Below are positions 9,154-21,063 of a stretch of 64,000 nucleotides of DNA, in pieces (the first letter of the stretch is position 1; every line of letters begins with the position of its first letter). Position numbers and translations under genes: made by a program. The notes beneath the pieces were generated by a model that saw only the letters and a program-made list of their open reading frames with translations, did not search any database and was not told the DNA's origin. The stretch is from Microvirga mediterraneensis (GTDB lineage: Bacteria > Pseudomonadota > Alphaproteobacteria > Rhizobiales > Beijerinckiaceae), in NCBI RefSeq assembly GCF_013520865.1, contig NZ_JACDXJ010000001.1, positions 3,643,501-3,707,500 on the forward strand. The letters run 5' to 3'.

Positions 9154-10693
9154 ATGAAGGTCGGCATCGACATGGGGTTGGCGTCCTCCGCCCCCGGGGG
9201 ACAATCGGCATTGCTCGATCTGGAAGAGCTTCTGGCGACGCGTCTGCTCGTCCAGGGCAATTCCGGCTCCGGCAAGTCGCATCTCCTGCGCCGCCTTCTC
9301 GAACAGAGCGCCAACCTCGTCCAGCAGGCCATCATCGACCCCGAGGGCGATTTCGTCACCCTGGCCGACAGGTTCGGCCACGTGGTGGTCGATGCATCCC
9401 GCAGCGAAGGCGATCTTCAGCGCATCGCCGCCCGGGTGCGCCAGCACCGGGTCTCCGTGGTCCTGAGCCTGGAAGGTCTCGACGCGGAAGCGCAGATGCG
9501 CTGCGCGGCGGCTTTCCTCGGCGGCCTCTTCGATGCGGAGCGCGATTACTGGTATCCCATGCTCGTGGTGGTGGACGAGGCCCAGCTCTTCGCCCCCGCC
9601 GCCGCAGGCGACGTGTCGGACGAGGCGCGGAAGGTGTCCCTCGGCGCCATGACCAACCTCATGTGCCGTGGCCGTAAGCGCGGATTGGCCGGCATTATCG
9701 CGACCCAGCGCCTCGCGAAACTCGCCAAGAACGTGGCGGCGGAGGCCTCCAACTTCCTCATGGGCCGCACCTTCCTCGACATCGACATGGCGCGCGCCGC
9801 AGACCTTCTGGGCATGGAGCGCCGTCAGGCCGAGATGTTCCGCGACCTCGAGCGCGGCCACTTCGTGGCCCTCGGCCCCGCCCTGTCGCGCCGCCCGCTG
9901 CCGATCCGCATCGGCGCGGTCGAGACCTCGACCCGCACCGGCACGTTCAAGCTCATGCCCCTGCCCGAGCAGCCGAAGGAAGAGGCCCGCGATCTCATCT
10001 TCAAGGCCGGCGAGGACGAGATCGCTGCCCGCCCGGTCATGCCCGCCGCGCCCCGCCGCCTCCGGCCCCTCCACGAACGACCTCCTGGCCCAGCTCGCCC
10101 GCACGAGGCCTGCCGCCGCGCCGGAGCCGCAGGTGGAGGAAACCGAGCAGTCCAAGGCCGAGCGCGAGACCGCCCTCGATGCGATCCTGCGCGAGATCCT
10201 GGACGATCCGGAGGCCGCCTTCCGGTCCGTGGCCGTGCTCTATCAGGACTTCCTCGTCCGCTGCCGCATCCGCCGCGTCTCCGGCGAGCCGCTCAACCTC
10301 AACGCCTTCCGCCGCCGTCTCGCGGTCGCCCGCGCGGGCGTCGACACGGCGACCGCCGACGGCTCGGAATGGGACCGTGCGGTCGCCTTCGCGGCCGATC
10401 TCGCCGAGGACATCCAGGGCGTATTTCTCCTCATCGCCCGCGCGGCCATGGAAGGCAGCCCCTGCCCGCCTGACGGCGAGATCGCCCGCGCCTGCGGCAG
10501 CCGCTCGCCCGGACGCGCCCGGCGCCTCATCGCCTATATGGAAAGCCGCAACATCGTCGTGACCCGCAACGATCCGCGCGGCCTGCGCATCATCGCCCTC
10601 CCCGATCTCGGCTGGGAAACCGGCCCTGGCGACCCGAACGCCTTCGAGGAGCCCCAGGCACCCGAAACGCGTGACCTCTTTGCGATGGGGTAG
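9154..10693 (+). pseudogene. HerA/DUF87-type ATPase gene interrupted by a one-base frameshift
   Basis: The N-terminal 300 residues (from ATG 9154, with GGGAGG just upstream) form an FtsK/HerA-like ATPase: Walker A GNSGSGKS at residues 35-42, Walker B LVVVDEAQLF near 136, and a sensor-like ATQRLAKLAKN. At about 10051-10054 the frame must shift: reading through gives arginine-rich nonsense, whereas the +1 frame continues a well-formed helical domain (TNDLLAQLARTRP... to 10693, ending RDLFAMG). Dropping one C from the CCCC run at 10051-10054 restores A-A-P-A-A-S-G-P and one protein of about 512 residues. This is either a real recent mutation or a homopolymer sequencing error. Such ATPases act on DNA or move macromolecules; the exact role is unknown. 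Confidence 0.75.
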
Positions 10694-10798
10694 AGAACGC
10701 CCCCTTCGGCCCAAAAGCTGCGACGGAGCGCCCAGCGCCAGGTCAGAGACTCTGTGCCAGGACACTCTCGCCAGGGCATGGCGAGCCTTCAGGAGAAA

Positions 10799-11620
10799 TC
10801 ATCTCTTCCGGCAAACGGTCTCGATCAACGCAATCCGGTTCTCTTCAAGGTTGCGGCGCTGGTTTGCGGCCATTGTCTTGAACTCAGGACCCATCAGGAG
10901 AACGAAGCTGACGGGGGGCGGGCCGTTCTCCTGAAGACGGCGGTCCACTTCAATGAACCAGTCCCGACCTGCTGCCGTCGTATCCTGCCAATACTCGACC
11001 TCGAAGCCGGCCTGTTCGAGCAGGCTTCGCAACTCCGCCGGCGTAACCAGGTGGCTGATCGAGGGGTCTCGTGCCCATGGCACCGGAAAGATGACCTCCC
11101 CACCGGATCCTTGCAGCACATCGTAGAGGGCAAACACTCCACCGGGCTTCAGGACGCGAAAGGCTTCCCGGTACATTGTCGCCTTGTCCGGAATGTTCAT
11201 GGCGACGTGCTGCGTCCAAGCGATGTCGAACGATCCGTCCGGAAATGGAAGATCGAGAGCGTTCGCCTGCTGATATGTGACATGATCGCCAAGACCGACC
11301 CATTCCGCCAGTTGGCGCGCAGTCCGGCAGTATTCTTCCGTCAGGTCGACACCTGTGACATGGCAGCCATAGGTCGCGGCGAGTGCGCGTGAGGCCCCGC
11401 CCAAGCCCGAACCGATGTCGAGAACACGGTCTGTCGGCGCTGGCTTGATCCTGTTGGCCAGTTCGAGGGTCGCTTGCCGTCCCCGAATATGAAACTCATC
11501 GACGGCTGCAAGATCAGGAGGTTGAAGGTGCGCGAGGTCCTTCCCCGCCCGTTGGAGAGCCTCTCCAATAGCCTCGACCAGATCAGGGCGCGTGTAGTGC
11601 TCCTCGACAGCGACATCCAT
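10799..11620 (-). CDS. SAM-dependent methyltransferase (glycine/sarcosine N-methyltransferase-like)
   Basis: The 273-residue class I methyltransferase has motif I VLDIGSGLGGASRAL at about residues 67-81, followed by VTGVDLTEEYCR and the QANALDLPFPDGSFD segment that binds the adenine and closes the active site. The overall look (VEEHYTRPDL start, WTQHVAMNI) resembles sarcosine/dimethylglycine or other small-molecule N-methyltransferases; the substrate cannot be read from sequence. I chose ATG 11620, which has GGGAGG six bases upstream; the frame is open 12 codons further. It stands alone, divergent from the ABC exporter gene. Confidence 0.85.
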   Translation of the reverse strand: MDVAVEEHYTRPDLVEAIGEALQRAGKDLAHLQPPDLAAVDEFHIRGRQATLELANRIKPAPTDRVLDIGSGLGGASRALAATYGCHVTGVDLTEEYCRTARQLAEWVGLGDHVTYQQANALDLPFPDGSFDIAWTQHVAMNIPDKATMYREAFRVLKPGGVFALYDVLQGSGGEVIFPVPWARDPSISHLVTPAELRSLLEQAGFEVEYWQDTTAAGRDWFIEVDRRLQENGPPPVSFVLLMGPEFKTMAANQRRNLEENRIALIETVCRKR

Positions 11621-11843
11621 GCTCGCCTCCCTCAGAACATCCCGGGAGGATGTCACGGGTCATCAAGTGGAGTAAATCATCCTTCCGAGCACGGCGAACC
11701 GTGCATTTTCAGCCCACCGAGGTGGCTATCGCGGCCCACCAGGTCCTCAACTTCACGCGATCGTCACCTCTAGGACAAAGATCACTGCATCATTGCGCCC
11801 CCTTGGTCTCGTTGATTCGAGCCAAAGCCGATGAGATGCGCCG

Positions 11844-13697
<1,854 letters not shown>

Positions 13698-13887
13698 ACG
13701 AATGTCGGCATCGCCTCGTTTCAGGACGTGTGGCTCGCGGAATGCGACACCCTCGGACGTCATGGGCGGCCTCGTCCCGACCATGACGAAATCGAAAAGT
13801 GCGGTCAGACACCGAGGATGCCGCAAAAATAAGGTAGTGCTTTTCCGACTGATCCGACCTGCGGCAAGCGAATGCCCCCTCCCTTCC

Positions 13888-13938
13888 CTATCAGCATGAA
13901 CCTGATAGTGTTCGCGCCGGCCTCCTTATCAAGATAAG
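13888..13938. promoter_or_regulatory. Two inverted repeats ahead of the amidohydrolase gene
   Basis: CTATCAG-N7-CTGATAG (13888-13908) and CTTATC-AA-GATAAG (13925-13938) are both perfect dyads just before ATG 13947. They could be operators for a regulator, or small hairpins in the leader. The gap 13698-13887 otherwise holds only a degenerate copy of the intergenic repeat. Confidence 0.4.
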
Positions 13939-13946
13939 ATAACATT

Positions 13947-15383
13947 ATGCAGAACGACCGCCTGAGCCTCGATGCCATCGCCCGTCACGTGGATGCCAAA
14001 GCCGAAGATTATTGCGCATTGAGCGATCGGATCTGGGCCGCGCCGGAACTCGCCTTCGAGGAGCATCGCGCCGTGGCCGAGCAGGTCGCCATGCTGGAGC
14101 GCGAAGGCTTTCGCATTGCGAGGAATGTCGGCGGCATGGCGACGGCCTTCGTGGCGGAATGGGGGTCTGGCGGGCCCGTCGTCGGCATTCTCGGCGAGTT
14201 CGATGCCCTGCCCGATCTGGCGCAGGAATCCGGCCGCACCGAACATCGCCCGACCATGGCGGGCACGCCGGGCCATGGCTGCGGCCACAATCTCCTGGGA
14301 GCGGGGTCCGCCCTGGCGGCCGTCGCCCTCAAGGATGCGCTCGAGGCCGAGGGGATCGCCGGGACCGTGCGCTATTACGGCTGCCCGGCGGAGGAGAGCG
14401 GATCGGGCAAGACCTTCATGGCCCGGGCCGGGCTGTTCGACGATCTCGACACCGCCTTCTGCTGGCATCCGAGCGTGGTGAACGAGGTCCAGACCTCCTC
14501 GTCGCTCGCCTGCATCCAGGCCTATTTCCGCTTCAAGGGCCGCGCCGCTCATGCGGCGGAGGCTCCGCATGTGGGCCGCTCCGCGCTCGATGCGGTGGAA
14601 TTGATGAATGTGGGCGTGAACTACATGCGCGAGCACATGCCCTCGGATGCGCGCGTGCATTACGCCACCACCAACGCGGGCGGCAATGCGCCGAACGTGG
14701 TTCAGGCCTTTGCGGAATCGCTCTATCTCGTGCGTTCGCCCCATCTGCCCGATACGGAGCGTCTGTTCGAGCGGGTGAAGAAGATCGCCGAGGGCGCGGC
14801 CCTGATGACGGAGACCACCGTCACGGTGCAGATTACGGACGCGACCTCGAACGTGCTGCCGAACAAGGCGTTGCAGGAGGCCATGTACGAGCACATGCGC
14901 CGCCTCGGCCCGCCCGATTTCGACGCGGCCGATTTCGCCTTCGCGGAAAAACTGCAGAAAGCGGCCCTGACGGATGAGGAAATCGTCGCGAGCGTCAAGC
15001 CGCACGACCTCTCCCTCCGGACCAAGGTGCTGCACGACGGCGTGCTGACCATGCCGGTCCGCGAGGAGGTGATGATGGGCAGTACCGACGTGGGCGACGT
15101 GAGCTGGATCGTGCCGACGGTGCAGTGCCACACGGCGTGCTTTGCCATCGGCACACCTTTCCACACCTGGCAGCTCGTGGCTCAGGGCAACCTGCCGGCC
15201 GCGCACAAGGGCATGGTGCTGGCCGCCAAGGCCATGGCGGCAACCGCCGCCGATTGCCTGCGCAATCCCGACCTCATCGCCCGCGCCAAGGCGGAGCTGA
15301 AGGAGCGCAATGGCGGCCGCGAGTACCGCTGCCCGATCCCGGACGACGTCACGCCCGACGATCTGCGCGCCAAAGCAGCCTAA
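13947..15383 (+). CDS. M20-family amidohydrolase, AbgB-like (p-aminobenzoyl-glutamate hydrolase subunit B type)
   Basis: The 478-residue metallo-hydrolase has the M20 metal site spread over GEFDALPDL, HGCGHNLL, the catalytic pair in PAEESGSGKTF and CWHPS, with the dimerisation domain inserted in the middle (RFKGRAAHAAEAPHVGRSALD). AbgB partners AbgA in E. coli to cleave p-aminobenzoyl-glutamate; here no abgA-like or abgT-like gene is adjacent, so the physiological amide substrate is uncertain. Length matches AbgB (about 480). Two dyads lie directly upstream. A GNAT acetyltransferase follows 71 bases downstream. Confidence 0.88.
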   Translation: MQNDRLSLDAIARHVDAKAEDYCALSDRIWAAPELAFEEHRAVAEQVAMLEREGFRIARNVGGMATAFVAEWGSGGPVVGILGEFDALPDLAQESGRTEHRPTMAGTPGHGCGHNLLGAGSALAAVALKDALEAEGIAGTVRYYGCPAEESGSGKTFMARAGLFDDLDTAFCWHPSVVNEVQTSSSLACIQAYFRFKGRAAHAAEAPHVGRSALDAVELMNVGVNYMREHMPSDARVHYATTNAGGNAPNVVQAFAESLYLVRSPHLPDTERLFERVKKIAEGAALMTETTVTVQITDATSNVLPNKALQEAMYEHMRRLGPPDFDAADFAFAEKLQKAALTDEEIVASVKPHDLSLRTKVLHDGVLTMPVREEVMMGSTDVGDVSWIVPTVQCHTACFAIGTPFHTWQLVAQGNLPAAHKGMVLAAKAMAATAADCLRNPDLIARAKAELKERNGGREYRCPIPDDVTPDDLRAKAA

Positions 15384-15454
15384 CTCAATGAACCCTCCGC
15401 TCCGCTTGATTGTGACGGGGTGGAGGGCTCTTTCTCAATGAACCGTTGGAATCC

Positions 15455-15979
15455 ATGTCCGCGAGCTTTTCCATCCGCCCTCTCCGACCGTCGGACGCCC
15501 GAGCCTATCGGGATCTGAGGCTGGAGGCCTTGCAAGGCAGCCCGGAGGCCTTCGGCTCCAGCTATGAGGAGGAGGCGCCGCTGCCGCTGGAGACGATCGA
15601 GGCGCGCATCCCCACATCGGGCCCGAATGCGATCTTCGGCGCCTTCGCCGGAGAGGCCCTCGTCGGCATGGCGGGCTTTGCCGTCTATGAGCGCGTGAAG
15701 GCCCGGCACAAGGGCGTCATGTGGGGCGTCTTCGTGAGGCCGGAATGGCGCAAGCAGCGCGTCGGAAAGGCCCTTGTCCGTCAGGTGATAGACCACGCCT
15801 CCCGGCATGTGATCATGATTGAGGCGGCGGTGGGCCTCGCGAACGAGAGCGCGCGGCGCACCTATCACGGCCTCGGCTTCACGCCGTACGGCGTCGAACG
15901 CAAGGCGATCCGCATCGGCGACGTCTTCCACGACGAGGAGCTGCTGTACCTGGACCTGCCGCAAGCCCAGGGCGTCTAA
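15455..15979 (+). CDS. GNAT family N-acetyltransferase
   Basis: The 174-residue protein shows the GNAT fold: an N-terminal SIRPLRPSDARAYRDLRL strand-helix, the acetyl-CoA-binding VRPEWRKQRVGKALV motif A and a late NESARRTYHGLGF segment. The acceptor is unknown. I chose ATG 15455, preceded by GGA at a normal distance, over the in-frame TTG nine bases earlier. Its last four bases overlap the end of the converging sixA gene. Confidence 0.85.
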   Translation: MSASFSIRPLRPSDARAYRDLRLEALQGSPEAFGSSYEEEAPLPLETIEARIPTSGPNAIFGAFAGEALVGMAGFAVYERVKARHKGVMWGVFVRPEWRKQRVGKALVRQVIDHASRHVIMIEAAVGLANESARRTYHGLGFTPYGVERKAIRIGDVFHDEELLYLDLPQAQGV

Positions 15980-16500
15980 TCGTCCTCGCCGCTCCCGAGG
16001 GATTTCGGCGTGACGAAGCGTTCGAGCCGTCCGGATTTGTGCGCCACATCGGCCCAATCGTCCAACGCGAAGTCGATGACGGCGAGACCCGCGGTCGGGT
16101 ATTTCTGGCCGAGCCGCAGGATTCCATCCATCTCGCCCTCGCCGATGAGGAGCTTCGCCAGCTCCTCGAAACCGGGATTGTGGCCGATCAGCAGAACGGT
16201 GCGGGCCTCGGGCTCCACTTCGCGCAGGACGTCCAGCAGCCTTCCGACCGGAGCCTCGTAGATCCGCCCGTCCCGGCGCATCTCGATCTCGCCGAGGAAC
16301 GGCTGGACGCGCTCCCAGGTCTCCTGCGTCCGCCGCGCGGGCGAAACGACGACGAGATCCGGCTCCAGCCTCTCGCTCTTCAGGTAGTTTCCCATGACGA
16401 GGGACGCCTCCTGCCCCCGCTTCGCGAGGGGGCGGTCGAGGTCCAGCGTGCCCGAGGGCCAGGCAGCCTTGGCATGGCGAAGAAGCAGGAGACGGAGCAT
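15976..16500 (-). CDS. SixA-like histidine phosphatase
   Basis: The 174-residue member of the phosphohistidine (phosphoglycerate-mutase-like) superfamily has the catalytic LLRHAKA motif at residues 5-11 and the second histidine in LIGHNPGFEE. SixA removes phosphate from histidine on phosphotransfer proteins such as HPt domains or, in enterobacteria, nitrogen-PTS NPr. Its ATG shares one base with the stop of the MoxR gene (TGATG), so both are made from one transcript. Confidence 0.85.
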   Translation of the reverse strand: MLRLLLLRHAKAAWPSGTLDLDRPLAKRGQEASLVMGNYLKSERLEPDLVVVSPARRTQETWERVQPFLGEIEMRRDGRIYEAPVGRLLDVLREVEPEARTVLLIGHNPGFEELAKLLIGEGEMDGILRLGQKYPTAGLAVIDFALDDWADVAHKSGRLERFVTPKSLGSGEDD

Positions 16501-17348
16501 CAGCGTCCTTCCCTTCTGGCGATGAAGGCGAGCTTCTCGAACAGGCTCACATCCTGCTCGTTTTTCAAAAGCGCCCCATGGAGCGGCGGGATGAGCTTGC
16601 GGGTGTCGCGCTCGCGCAGCTGCTCCGGGCCGATATCCTCGGAGAGCAGGAGCTTGAGCCAGTCGAGCAGCTCGGATGTGGATGGCTTTTTGCGCAATCC
16701 CGGCACCTCGCGCACGTCGAAGAAGATCTTCAGGGCCTCCTCGACCAGGCGATGCTTGATGCCGGGGTAATGCACCCCGACGATCCGGGCCATGGTGTCG
16801 GCGTCCGGGAACTTGATGTAGTGGAAGAAGCAGCGGCGCAGGAAGGCGTCCGGAAGCTCCTTCTCGTTGTTCGACGTGATGATGACGATAGGCCGCCGGG
16901 CCGCCTTCACGGTCTCGCCCGTCTCGTAGACGAAGAACTCCATGCGATCGAGTTCGAGAAGCAGGTCGTTCGGGAATTCGATATCGGCCTTGTCGATTTC
17001 GTCGATCAGCAGCACGGGCCGCGCCTCGGAGGCGAAAGCCTCCCACAGCTTGCCACGCTTGATGTAGTTGCGGATGTCCGTCACCCGGCTGTCGCCGAGC
17101 TGGCTGTCGCGCAGGCGGGAGACGGCGTCGTATTCGTAGAGCCCCTGCTGGGCCTTGGTGGTCGACTTGATGTGCCAGGTCAGGAGCGGAGCGCCGAGGC
17201 TCCGGGCGATCTCCTCGGCGAGGACCGATTTGCCCGTGCCTGGCTCACCCTTCACCAGGAGCGGCCGCTCCAGGGTGATGGCGGCATTGACCGCCACCGT
17301 AAGATCCTCGGTCGCCACATACGAATCCGTCCCGGCAAAACGCGCCAT
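16500..17348 (-). CDS. MoxR-family AAA+ ATPase
   Basis: The 282-residue ATPase has Walker A GEPGTGKS (37-44), Walker B VLLIDEIDKAD (near 113) and sensor 1 ITSNNEKELPDAF. MoxR proteins work with von Willebrand factor A proteins as chaperones that assemble or activate enzyme complexes. The probable partner is the CoxE-like VWA gene at 21064, about 4 kb away on the other strand. The start ATG 17348 has GGTGG upstream. The gene is translationally coupled to sixA. Confidence 0.9.
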   Translation of the reverse strand: MARFAGTDSYVATEDLTVAVNAAITLERPLLVKGEPGTGKSVLAEEIARSLGAPLLTWHIKSTTKAQQGLYEYDAVSRLRDSQLGDSRVTDIRNYIKRGKLWEAFASEARPVLLIDEIDKADIEFPNDLLLELDRMEFFVYETGETVKAARRPIVIITSNNEKELPDAFLRRCFFHYIKFPDADTMARIVGVHYPGIKHRLVEEALKIFFDVREVPGLRKKPSTSELLDWLKLLLSEDIGPEQLRERDTRKLIPPLHGALLKNEQDVSLFEKLAFIARREGR

Positions 17349-17457
17349 TCTTCCACCATTCCTTCCAATGATCCCGAACCTATGACCTCACCCCACCTTT
17401 CGGCAATCGCCCTCATAGGTTAAGCCCATGACAAACGAACCGGGAGGATACTGACCT

Positions 17458-18744
17458 ATGGCTTACAATCGCTATCACAAGGACCGAATCGGAAATCACA
17501 AGCTGCACCCTGAGACCCTGATGCTGGGCTACGGATACGATCCGACCCTGTCGGAGGGAGCGGTGAAGCCGCCGGTGTTCCTGACCTCCACCTTCGTGTT
17601 CAACAGCGCCGAGCACGGCAAGGAATTCTTCGATTACGTGGCGGGCCGCCGTGAGCCGCCGCAGGGCGAGGCGGCGGGCCTCGTCTATTCCCGGTTCAAC
17701 CACCCCAATTCCGAGATCGTCGAAGACCGGCTCGCCGTCTTCGAGGAAGCGGAAGCCGGTCTCCTCTTCTCCTCCGGCATGTCGGCCATCGCGACGACGA
17801 TCCTGGCCTTCGCCCGGCCGGGCGACGTGATCCTCCACTCGCAGCCCCTCTACGGAGGCACCGAGACCCTGATCGCCAAGACGCTCGCCAACATGAGCAT
17901 CGGGGCCGTGGGCTTCGGCGACGGCGTGGACGAAGCCGGCATCAGGGCTGCAGCCAAGGAAGCTCAAGGCAAGGGTCGCGTCTCGGTCATCATGATCGAA
18001 ACGCCCTCCAACCCGCTCAACACTCTAGTGGACATCGCCCTGATCAAGAGGATCGCGGACGAGATCGGCCAGGCCCAGGGGCACCGCCCCGTGGTCATCT
18101 GCGACAACACCCTGCTCGGCCCGCTCTTCCAGAAGCCCCTCGAGGACGGCGCCGACATCTCGGTCTATTCGCTCACGAAATATGTGGGCGGCCATTCGGA
18201 CCTGATCGCCGGCGCGGCGCTGGGGTCGAAGGACCTCATGAAGACCGTGCGCCTGCTGCGCTCGGCCATCGGCACCCAGCTCGATCCCCATTCCTGCTGG
18301 ATGCTCGGCCGCTCGCTCGAAACGCTCGCCCTGCGCATGGAGGCGGCGAACCGCAATGCGGAGATCGTCGCCAAGTTCCTGCATGAGCACCCGAGCGTGG
18401 TGAAGGTGCACCACCTCGCCTACCTGCCGGAAGGCTCGCGGGCGAAGGAGGTCTATGAGGCACAATCCGACGCGCCCGGCTCCACCTTCTCCTTCGATGT
18501 GAAGGGCGGCGAGGCCGAGGCCTTTCGCGTCCTCAACGCGCTCCAGGTCTTCAAGCTGGCGGTGAGCTTAGGGGGCACGGAATCGCTGATCTCGCCCCCG
18601 GCCTCCACGACCCATTCCGGCGTGCCGAAGACGACCCGCGACCGCCTCGGCGTCTCCGACGCCACGATCCGCGTCTCCATCGGCATCGAGCATCCCGACG
18701 ATCTCGTGGCGGATCTGGCGCAGGCGCTGTCCACGTTGGGATAA
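17458..18744 (+). CDS. Cystathionine gamma-synthase / methionine gamma-lyase family PLP enzyme
   Basis: The 428-residue enzyme of the Cys/Met metabolism PLP family shows the phosphate-binding [10 protein letters not shown] segment, the YGGTETL substrate-side motif and the PLP lysine in [11 protein letters not shown] at about residue 241. The late motif [16 protein letters not shown] is typical. The family covers cystathionine synthase, cystathionine lyase and methionine gamma-lyase, and I cannot separate these by eye. A long insertion around residue 58-75 ([11 protein letters not shown]) marks the subfamily often annotated simply as cystathionine gamma-synthase family. GGAGG lies ten bases before ATG 17458. 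Confidence 0.85.
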   Translation: MAYNRYHKDRIGNHKLHPETLMLGYGYDPTLSEGAVKPPVFLTSTFVFNSAEHGKEFFDYVAGRREPPQGEAAGLVYSRFNHPNSEIVEDRLAVFEEAEAGLLFSSGMSAIATTILAFARPGDVILHSQPLYGGTETLIAKTLANMSIGAVGFGDGVDEAGIRAAAKEAQGKGRVSVIMIETPSNPLNTLVDIALIKRIADEIGQAQGHRPVVICDNTLLGPLFQKPLEDGADISVYSLTKYVGGHSDLIAGAALGSKDLMKTVRLLRSAIGTQLDPHSCWMLGRSLETLALRMEAANRNAEIVAKFLHEHPSVVKVHHLAYLPEGSRAKEVYEAQSDAPGSTFSFDVKGGEAEAFRVLNALQVFKLAVSLGGTESLISPPASTTHSGVPKTTRDRLGVSDATIRVSIGIEHPDDLVADLAQALSTLG

Positions 18745-18762
18745 GGACGTCGCGTCCTCCGT

Positions 18763-18961
18763 GTCGTTCCTGGCCGGAGATGGCGGAGCCATCGGAGGAG
18801 AAGGGAAACCATGAGCAAGCGCAGTGCTATGGATCCCCTTCCCTCGCTTCGCTCGCCGGGGATGACACCCGTCACGTCATGGCCGGCCTCGTGCCGTCCA
18901 TCTCGATGCTGTGAAACGCTGCGCCTTTCCAATCGGGGTCACCGGCACAAGGCCGGTGACG
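18763..18961. repeat. Composite palindromic intergenic repeat, copy A
   Basis: This fills most of the 358-base gap between the PLP enzyme and the antiporter. It has two parts: a dyad with arms like GAAGGGAA.../...CCCTTCCC ending CCGGGGATGAC, and a second dyad with GTCATGGCCGGCC and GGCCGGTGAC arms. Copies B (35767) and C (44873) share long stretches such as CACGTCAT and CTCGTGCC. It looks like a REP/BIME-type element. No coding gene is seen in it. Confidence 0.7.
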
Positions 18962-19102
18962 ACCTGGCGGATGTCAAACCAGAGGGCCACCTGCCGTTTC
19001 TCCATGCGCCCATGTCGCGCCCGCTATTCCGCTTTGCACTGCAATAAACCCTTGCGCATGTCCGGTCGCTAGAACGAAAATGGTTCGAACCGGAAGGAAG
19101 CA

Positions 19103-20950
19103 ATGGCCGCTGCGATAGACTTGCAGTCTTATCAGGAACCTATTCTTTTTCTGGCAACGGCAGGCATCGTCGTCCCCCTGTTCCACCGGCTCCGAATCAG
19201 CCCGGTCCTGGGGTTTCTGGCGGCAGGCGCGTTGCTGGGACCCTATGGGCTCGGGCGGCTCATGCCGAGCCAGCCTTGGATCAACTGGATCACCTTCACC
19301 AATCCGGAGGGCACCTCGCGGCTGGCCGAATTCGGCGTGGTCTTTCTGCTGTTCACCATCGGCATCGAGCTGTCCTGGCAGCGCCTTCGCACCCTGCGGC
19401 GTCTCGTCTTCGGGTTCGGCTCCCTGCAGGTGCTCCTGGGCGCCCTCGTCCTGGGGCTGGCCTTCTACGCCTTCCGGACCGTCGAGACGATCACCGCGGC
19501 CACCATCGTCGGCCTCGCCCTCGCCCTGTCGTCCACGGCCATCGTGATTCCGGTCCTGGCCGAGCGGAAGCGCCTCAACACGGCGGCCGGGCGGGCCAGC
19601 TTCTCGGCCCTGCTGTTCCAGGACCTCCTGGTCGCGCCGATCCTGTTCGCCATCGCGGTGCTCGATACGAGCAGGCCCGAGGTAACCCCGTCGTCCTTTG
19701 CCATCCTGGTCCTGCAGGCGGTCGTCGCGCTGGTGCTGATCGTCGGCCTCGGCCGCTTGATCCTTCGCCCCTTCTTTCAGCTCGTCTCGACCACGAAAAG
19801 CCCGGAGCTTTTCATGGCGGCGTGCCTGCTCGTCGTGCTGGTGACCAGCCTGATCGCCGCCGTCAGCGGCCTGTCGATGGCCTTGGGCGCCTTCATCGCC
19901 GGCATCCTCCTGTCCGAGACGGAATACCGGCGCGCCATCGACGTCACCATCCAGCCCTTCAAGGGGCTGCTCCTCGGCGTATTCTTCGTCTCGGTCGGCA
20001 TGAGCCTCGACTTTTTCCGCTTCCTCGAAGCGCCGCTTCTGATCCTCTCGTTGGCGGCTACGGTCATCGTCATCAAGGGCATCACCATCGTGGGGATCGC
20101 CCGCCCCTACGGCCTCAACACCGCGGAGGCGGCCGAGACCGGACTGCTCCTGGGTCCCGGAGGCGAATTCGGCCTCGTCATCCTGGGCGCCGCGATGATC
20201 GCCGGGCTCGTCCCTGCCGGGATCGGCCAGAACCTCCTTCTGGTGACGACCCTCACCATGGTGGCGATCCCGCTCCTGGCCCGGCTCGGGCAGCGCCTCG
20301 GCCGCAAGCTCGAGGTTCGCCGGCCGCTCGATCCGCTCGCGGCCGTCGCGCCGCCGACGGACGAGGTCGGCCGCGTCATCGTCGCCGGGTATGGGCGCGT
20401 CGGCCAGCTCGTCGCCGAAATGCTCGAACGGCACAAGGTGCCCTATCTCGCCATCGACCTCGACCCTGCCCGCGTCGCGTCGGAGCGAAGGGCCGGGAAG
20501 CCGGTCTATTACGGGGACGGAACCTATCCCGAGTTCCTGCGGGCCTGCGGCATCGACCGGGCGCCGGCCCTCGTCATCACCCTCGACACCGTGAGTTCCA
20601 TCGAGGGGGTCGTGTCCGCCGCCCGGCAGGAATGCTCGGACATCACCATCGTGGCCCGGGCCCGGGATGCACGTCATGCGACGCAGCTCTACGAGCTCGG
20701 CGTGGACGACGCGGTGCCCGAGACCATCGAGGCGTCCCTTCAGCTCAGCGAAGCGATCCTGAGCGATATCGGGGTTCCCATGGGTCTCGTGATCGCGTCG
20801 ATCCACGAACGGCGGGACGAATTCAGGGAAATCCTCCGGAAGAAGAACCCGAAGCGCGATCCGAACCGGGTCGTGTTCCAGGCGCGCCGGCGCGTCGGCA
20901 AACAGGCTCCCGAGGCCACGACCGAGCAGACCACCGAGGTTGAGGGCTGA
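19103..20950 (+). CDS. Kef-type monovalent cation:proton antiporter (CPA2) with TrkA-N domain
   Basis: The 615-residue protein has a Na+/H+ exchanger-like membrane domain of about 12-13 helices (residues 10-400), a Rossmann TrkA-N (RCK) domain beginning VIVAGYGRVGQLVAEM near residue 424, and a basic C-terminal tail. CPA2/Kef proteins exchange potassium or sodium for protons, gated by NAD(H) or other ligands at the RCK domain. No KefF/KefG-type subunit is linked. AAGGA precedes ATG 19103. Confidence 0.9.
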   Translation: MAAAIDLQSYQEPILFLATAGIVVPLFHRLRISPVLGFLAAGALLGPYGLGRLMPSQPWINWITFTNPEGTSRLAEFGVVFLLFTIGIELSWQRLRTLRRLVFGFGSLQVLLGALVLGLAFYAFRTVETITAATIVGLALALSSTAIVIPVLAERKRLNTAAGRASFSALLFQDLLVAPILFAIAVLDTSRPEVTPSSFAILVLQAVVALVLIVGLGRLILRPFFQLVSTTKSPELFMAACLLVVLVTSLIAAVSGLSMALGAFIAGILLSETEYRRAIDVTIQPFKGLLLGVFFVSVGMSLDFFRFLEAPLLILSLAATVIVIKGITIVGIARPYGLNTAEAAETGLLLGPGGEFGLVILGAAMIAGLVPAGIGQNLLLVTTLTMVAIPLLARLGQRLGRKLEVRRPLDPLAAVAPPTDEVGRVIVAGYGRVGQLVAEMLERHKVPYLAIDLDPARVASERRAGKPVYYGDGTYPEFLRACGIDRAPALVITLDTVSSIEGVVSAARQECSDITIVARARDARHATQLYELGVDDAVPETIEASLQLSEAILSDIGVPMGLVIASIHERRDEFREILRKKNPKRDPNRVVFQARRRVGKQAPEATTEQTTEVEG

Positions 20951-21063
20951 ACGGGGCTCTCGCCTCTTGACCTTACTGCGAAGGACGATGCGACGCTTAA
21001 GGGGTTGAACATCGGATCAATCCCAAAAGTGGACTCCACTTCCAGGTCCGATATTCTGACGCG

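Noticed and set aside
17349..17457. SAM-II riboswitch ahead of the transsulfuration-type gene
   Set aside because: The conserved SAM-II core sequences are not seen in the short leader.
18974..20806. 610-residue minus-strand frame over the Kef antiporter
   Set aside because: Composition is dominated by D, R, G and Q, typical of an antisense shadow.
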